This document shows, one piece after another, positions 47,346 through 51,256 of a stretch of DNA of 51,256 nt. The notes beneath the pieces are model-generated. The model had not been told where the DNA came from. It worked only from the letters and a program-made list of their open reading frames with translations, and did no database searches. The DNA is from Pararhodobacter sp. CCB-MM2. GTDB taxonomy: Bacteria; Pseudomonadota; Alphaproteobacteria; Rhodobacterales; Rhodobacteraceae. A program made the position numbers and the translations under genes. The stretch is from positions 1-51,256 of the forward strand of contig NZ_LRRR01000031.1 in NCBI RefSeq assembly GCF_001691415.1, in the 5' to 3' direction. Within the stretch, counting starts at the first letter, position 1; the number at the start of each line of letters is the position of its first letter.

Positions 47346-48320
47346 TCAGTCCTTGCGGCCAAAGCCGATGTCGCCGGCGAGCCAGCGGGAAATGAGTTCT
47401 TGAGCAATCGCACCCTTGCGCGGGCGACGCACCGTGGGGTGCTCGCCAGCCACCACCTGCGCCAGCTCGGCGCGACTGAACCAGCGCGCATCCTCCAGCT
47501 CGTGGTCGAGGGTGATGGCGTCCGTTTCAGCCTGCCCGACGCAGCCGATCATCAGTGAATTCGGGAAGGGCCAGGGCTGCGAGGCCACATAGGACACCCG
47601 GCCGACGCGGATCGCGCTTTCCTCGAACACCTCGCGCCGGACGGCGGCCTCCATCGACTCGCCGGGTTCGATGAAGCCGGCCAGCGTGGAATACATGCCC
47701 TCGGGCCAACCGGGCGAACGTCCCAGCAACAGCTGGCCGTCGCGTTCAATGGCCATGATGACGACGGGGTCGGTACGCGGGAAATGCACGGCGCGGCAGG
47801 CGGGGCAGACGCGCTGCCAGCCGCCATGCTCGGCCATGCTGGGTTGCCCGCAGGCCGAACAGAACCGGTGCGAGGCATGCCAGTTCAGGATCCCGCGCGC
47901 GGTTGAAGCCATCGAGGCATCGACGCCATCCAGCCGCCCCATCAGGCCACGCATCTCGGCATAGCGGTGGTCGTCGGGCAGATCCGGGTGGCGGTATTCG
48001 GTCGGATCGAAGAAGCCGGACATTGCGGCCTCGTCGATGCCCGCCGGCACCCAGGAACTGACGTCAGCCGCAAAGCGCGCGGACCCGGCGTGGCGGCCAA
48101 GGAAGATCCAGTCCGGCCCGGCATCGGCCAGCACCGGATGATCGGTCGGCAGCCAGCCTGCGGTGACGCTGTCCTCGCCCGCCATCAACGGGCGTCCGCG
48201 CCACAGAGGCAGGACGCGGGTCGAGGCCTCGGCGCGCAGCTCGGCCAGCGCCTCGGGCTTGGCGCGCAACTCGGCCAGCCGGTCGTCCCATTCCGCAGCG
48301 AAGACAATATCCTGACCCAC
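47346..48320 (-). CDS. nudC: NAD(+)/NADH diphosphatase NudC
   Basis: The 324-residue enzyme has a zinc ribbon (Cys154, Cys157, Cys172, Cys175 in HRFCSACGQ and VCPACRAVHF). The Nudix box covers 215-237 (GFIEPGESMEAAVRREVFEE), and the NudC-specific SQPWPFPNS follows at 247-255. It hydrolyses NADH to NMNH and AMP and removes NAD caps from RNA. The start is GTG (GTGGGTCAGG) after AAGGGGGACGT; no ATG is better placed. It is divergent from the cyclic nucleotidase gene. Confidence 0.95.
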   Translation of the reverse strand: MGQDIVFAAEWDDRLAELRAKPEALAELRAEASTRVLPLWRGRPLMAGEDSVTAGWLPTDHPVLADAGPDWIFLGRHAGSARFAADVSSWVPAGIDEAAMSGFFDPTEYRHPDLPDDHRYAEMRGLMGRLDGVDASMASTARGILNWHASHRFCSACGQPSMAEHGGWQRVCPACRAVHFPRTDPVVIMAIERDGQLLLGRSPGWPEGMYSTLAGFIEPGESMEAAVRREVFEESAIRVGRVSYVASQPWPFPNSLMIGCVGQAETDAITLDHELEDARWFSRAELAQVVAGEHPTVRRPRKGAIAQELISRWLAGDIGFGRKD

Positions 48321-48420
48321 ACGTCCCCCTTGGGCCCATGGGCCTCGTTGGCTTGCGGGCGGTTTATGTCACTTTCGATCCGCCGGAGCCAGTCCGCGTC
48401 ACGCCGTCCCGGCAAGGAAT

Positions 48421-48451
48421 GGTTGATATTCAACCAAAGGTTGTGGATACT
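48421..48451 (+). promoter_or_regulatory. Palindromic promoter of the cyclic-nucleotidase gene
   Basis: TTGATA (48423-48428), a 17-base spacer and GATACT (48446-48451) make a plausible promoter. The -35 is embedded in the palindrome GGTTGATATTCAACC (48421-48435), with a third GGTTG half-site at 48439-48443. A regulator-binding site here is likely. Confidence 0.55.
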
Positions 48452-48539
48452 TGCCCCGGCTGGGCCTGTGTTTTGCCCAATTTGTGACAATGAGTACCGG
48501 CATCACCGCTCGACCTGATGAGCGACCGACGACCCTCCG

Positions 48540-50498
48540 GTGCGGAAGCTTGAAGGTTTCGGGATCGTGATCGTTCGAGGCAACGCGTTGCTCAACCCTC
48601 TTTCCTTCAGCGGCTTGGCCGCCGGGCAGCGTGGCGTCCACCTCCGGGTCATCGAGACCACGGACCTGCATCTCCATCTTCTTCCCTATGATTACTACGC
48701 CGACCGCCCGTGGTCCGGCGTCGGTCTGGCCCATGCCGCCCGCATGATCGAGGCCGCAAGGCAGGAGGCCGGCAACGCCCTGCTGTTCGACAATGGCGAC
48801 TTCCTGCAAGGCACGCCGATGGGCGATTACGTCGCCCATGAGCGGGGCCTGCGCGAGGGGGATCTGCACCCTGTGATGGCGGCGATGAACGCGCTCGATT
48901 ACGACGCGATCACGCTGGGCAATCACGAATTCAACTACGGGCTCGATTTCCTGATGACGGCGCTGGATGGCGCGGCCTTCCCCGTCGTCTCGGCCAATCT
49001 GGCAAAGCGTCGGGGGGCGGATCCGCGCCGCGACTGCCCGCTGGTGAAGCCCTACGTCCTTCTGGACCGGATGCTGAAGGACGAATTCGGCACCGAATAT
49101 CCGATCCGCATCGGTGTCATCGGCTTTGCCCCGCCGCAGGTGATGGATTGGGACAGTCGCGCCCTGAACGGCCGGATCGAGGCCCGCGACATGGTCGAGA
49201 CCGCGCGCGCCTGGGTCCCCGAAATGCGCGAGGCCGGGGCTGATCTGGTGATCGCGTTGGCCCATACCGGCATCGGCGCCGCCCGTCACCGCGACGGGAT
49301 GGAGAATGCCGCCGTCCCGCTGGCCCGTGTGGCCGGGATTGATGCGCTGCTGACGGGCCACAGCCACCTGCTGTTCCCCTCGCCGGTGTTCTCGGGCATG
49401 GCCGAGGTCGACATCGCCACCGGCACCATCGCCGGGAAGCCTGCGGTGATGGGCGGCTGCTGGGGCGCGCATATCGGCCTCATCGACATGCTTCTGGTGC
49501 ACGAGGGCGGGCGCTGGCAGGTGCTGGGCTCGCGCTCGGAAGTGCGTTCGCTGACGCCGGCTGAGGGCGGGGCGCCTGATCCGGCGCATCGCGTGACCAA
49601 GGCCGTCGGGGCGCTGCACGAGGACACGCTCTCGGCCATCCGCCGTCCGGTGGGACACGCCGACGAGACGCTCCATTCCTATTTCACCCATCTCGGCGAG
49701 ACCGCCGCCCTTCAGGTCGTGGCCGAGGCGCAGCGCGATCATGTCCGCGCGCGGCTCGACGATCCCGAACTGGCCGAGTTGCCGATCCTCTCGGCCGTCG
49801 CGCCGTTCAAATCGGGCGGGCGGAACGGGCCGGCAGGCTATACCGAGGTCCCGCGCGGGCCGGTCGCACTGCGGCATATCGCCGACCTCTATCCTTTCCC
49901 GAACGCCATCGCCGCGCTGTGCCTGACCGGGGCCGAGGTGGTGGAATGGCTGGAACGCTCCGCCGCCGCCTATAACCGGGTGAAGCCGGGCAGCGCGGGC
50001 ACGCCGCTCAGGAACGGTGAGGTTCCGGGCTATAATTTCGAGGTGATTGACCCGCTCGACGTGGTCTACGACCTGTCGCAGCCGGCGCGCTACGATCATG
50101 CCGGTGGGCTGGTCGATGCGACGGCGCGGCGCGTGGTCTCGGTCACGCTGGACGGCAAGCCGCTCGATCCCGCGGCCCGCTATATCCTGTGCACGAATTC
50201 CTACCGGGCGGGCGGGGCCGGGCAGTTTGCGGGCGCGCGGGCGGGGAACCTTGTCCTCGCCGACGAGCAGGTCACCCGCGACATCCTCTGCCGGCATGTG
50301 AGCGCCCGCGGCGCGCTAGCGCGGGACGGACGCGGCTCGATCCGGTTCAAGGCGATGCCCGGCACCTCGGTGGTGTTCGAGACCGGGCCCGCCGCGAAGG
50401 GCCATCTGGACGAGATCGCCCGCTTCCATCCCGAAATCCGGGGCCTGACCCGCACCGGCTTCCTGCGGTTGAAGCTGGACCTGTCGGAAGGGGTCTGA
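48540..50498 (+). CDS. Bifunctional 2',3'-cyclic-nucleotide 2'-phosphodiesterase/3'-nucleotidase
   Basis: The 652-residue protein has the N-terminal metallophosphatase domain (ETTDLHLHLLPYDYY, FDNGDFLQGTPMGDYVA, ITLGNHEFNYGLDF, ALAHTGIG, TGHSHLLFP) and the C-terminal 5'-nucleotidase domain. It would degrade 2',3'-cyclic nucleotides from RNA breakdown. E. coli CpdB is exported, but no signal peptide is visible here; relatives I know in this group also lack one. GTG at 48540 is the longest start; a GTG at 48567 is possible. It is divergent from nudC. Confidence 0.92.
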   Translation: MRKLEGFGIVIVRGNALLNPLSFSGLAAGQRGVHLRVIETTDLHLHLLPYDYYADRPWSGVGLAHAARMIEAARQEAGNALLFDNGDFLQGTPMGDYVAHERGLREGDLHPVMAAMNALDYDAITLGNHEFNYGLDFLMTALDGAAFPVVSANLAKRRGADPRRDCPLVKPYVLLDRMLKDEFGTEYPIRIGVIGFAPPQVMDWDSRALNGRIEARDMVETARAWVPEMREAGADLVIALAHTGIGAARHRDGMENAAVPLARVAGIDALLTGHSHLLFPSPVFSGMAEVDIATGTIAGKPAVMGGCWGAHIGLIDMLLVHEGGRWQVLGSRSEVRSLTPAEGGAPDPAHRVTKAVGALHEDTLSAIRRPVGHADETLHSYFTHLGETAALQVVAEAQRDHVRARLDDPELAELPILSAVAPFKSGGRNGPAGYTEVPRGPVALRHIADLYPFPNAIAALCLTGAEVVEWLERSAAAYNRVKPGSAGTPLRNGEVPGYNFEVIDPLDVVYDLSQPARYDHAGGLVDATARRVVSVTLDGKPLDPAARYILCTNSYRAGGAGQFAGARAGNLVLADEQVTRDILCRHVSARGALARDGRGSIRFKAMPGTSVVFETGPAAKGHLDEIARFHPEIRGLTRTGFLRLKLDLSEGV

Positions 50499-50734
50499 GG
50501 GCGCGTCCCCTGCGGGGGACGGTCCGGACGTTTTTGTGATTCAAAAGGCTTGAGCCTGCGCGGAGAGGCTTCATCAGCCACGTTTCGCGGCGCGCAGGCG
50601 GTTGCATCCTGCGCTTCGCGGAAGGACAGAGCCGCGTCCGACGCAGGATCGGAGCCGTTTCGCGTAACCGCGCTGTCCGGTCGGGAGGCGCGGGGCGAGG
50701 AAGGACCATCGCAATATTTCGAGGTCCTTCTGCC

Positions 50735-51112
50735 ATGCTGCTTCCGATCCTGTCTCAGATCCCGCTTTGGGTTTTCCCGCTGTTCCTCGGCCTGCTCTGG
50801 CTGGGCCTGCGCGCAACTAGGACGCGGCGGGTGCCGGTCCTTGTCCTGTACCTGATGCCGCTGATGGGGCTGTTGACCCTAAACCGCGCCGTCCATCTGC
50901 CCGAGAGCACGGCGGCGCTGATGGCGCTGGCGCTCGGGGCCTTGGTCGGCGGGGCGATCGGCTTCACGCTGCAGGGCCGCTGGATCCTGTCCCGCGAGGC
51001 GCGCCATGTGGTCTTGCGCGGCGAGTGGCTGACGCTCTCGGTGGTGATGGGTTTGTTCTGGGGGAATTTCGCGGCGGGGATGGTGGCCGGGATAGCCCCC
51101 GTCTCTTTTTAA
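50735..51112 (+). CDS. DUF6622-like small membrane protein
   Basis: The 125-residue protein has about four membrane helices: LSQIPLWVFPLFLGLLWLGLRATRTR at the N-terminus, VPVLVLYLMPLMGLLTLNRA, ALMALALGALVGGAIGFTL and LSVVMGLFWGNFAAGMVAGI. The first part fits DUF6622 (a family of unknown function). A weak purine-rich site precedes the ATG at 50735. It is the last gene in the window; the 236 bases upstream hold no other gene. Confidence 0.7.
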   Translation: MLLPILSQIPLWVFPLFLGLLWLGLRATRTRRVPVLVLYLMPLMGLLTLNRAVHLPESTAALMALALGALVGGAIGFTLQGRWILSREARHVVLRGEWLTLSVVMGLFWGNFAAGMVAGIAPVSF

Positions 51113-51256
51113 CAACTTACGGTGGCGACTGAAAGGAATGAGGTGATCTTCTTGGTCGCCGGGTCTGTTTGAACTAGAAAACAACAATCCTCCAGCTACT
51201 GACTCAACTCGATACCTTTAGTGAATGACACGAATGCGACTAACATTGTGCCTGCA
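51113..51256. other. AT-richer terminal stretch, no gene recognised
   Basis: These 144 bases are noticeably lower in GC than the rest and hold no ORF, RNA or repeat that I recognise. A GGCGAC/GTCGCC inverted repeat (about 51124-51161) is the only structure seen. Confidence 0.5.

Noticed and set aside
48399..50297. Minus-strand ORF of 632 codons
   Set aside because: It is the antisense of the cyclic-nucleotidase gene, which has full metallophosphatase motifs.
1..51256. CRISPR arrays, insertion sequences, prophage genes and rRNA/tRNA genes
   Set aside because: I looked for regularly spaced direct repeats, transposase or integrase motifs and conserved RNA sequences and saw none.

Overview
The window is a GC-rich alphaproteobacterial chromosome segment. 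Gene order and protein features point to the Rhodobacterales (Rhodobacteraceae/Paracoccaceae), but the genus cannot be fixed from the sequence alone. It holds about 60 protein genes. I saw no rRNA, tRNA, CRISPR array or insertion sequence.

The left half (1-25,610) is the tuf / S10 / spc / alpha ribosomal-protein supercluster, ending at rplQ. Gene order is the usual one, but the cluster is interrupted at four points: rplW | rplB (a small ORF and a DUF2200 gene), rplP | rpmC (2OG-Fe oxygenase, DUF3179 protein, acidic RTX-type protein, delta-class carbonic anhydrase), rpmD | rplO (secreted protein, cytochrome P450, membrane protein, Tat-exported intradiol dioxygenase) and adk | rpsM (a frameshifted, lower-GC SGNH-hydrolase-like gene and a small secreted protein). 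Strong hairpin terminators close the ribosomal units after rplW, rplP, rpmD and rplQ. Convincing sigma70-type promoters restart transcription before rpmC (10451-10479) and rplO (18546-18574), with a weaker candidate before rpsM. One long classical operon has therefore become several separately started units with accessory genes between them.

The right half (25,610-51,256) is ordinary mixed chromosome: a DUF1304 protein and an HtrA/Deg protease; a TPP enzyme, an FMN reductase and an MFS exporter; a lytic transglycosylase divergent from dapA; a DUF849 (BKACE) enzyme with an amidase; a UbiH/COQ6-type monooxygenase; the helicase HrpB; a TetR regulator with its divergent membrane-protein target; an SDR and ureohydrolase pair; an OmpA-domain protein; glpK; nudC with an SRPBCC protein; a 2',3'-cyclic nucleotidase; and a terminal membrane protein.

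The main non-gene signals are: a palindromic repeat family (arms GGTGGGG/CCCCACC with a CTACG tail) at four loci, two identical copies of which bracket the MFS gene; three GCGGATTCC repeats with a hairpin at the rpmC restart promoter; a stacked-hairpin spacer before rpsE; twin palindromes in the tetR divergent promoter; and an inverted repeat pair after the UbiH-like gene. I found no wholly new system. The most distinctive points are the fragmented ribosomal cluster, a 2OG oxygenase facing the L16 gene, and the delta-carbonic anhydrase next to the acidic RTX-type gene.
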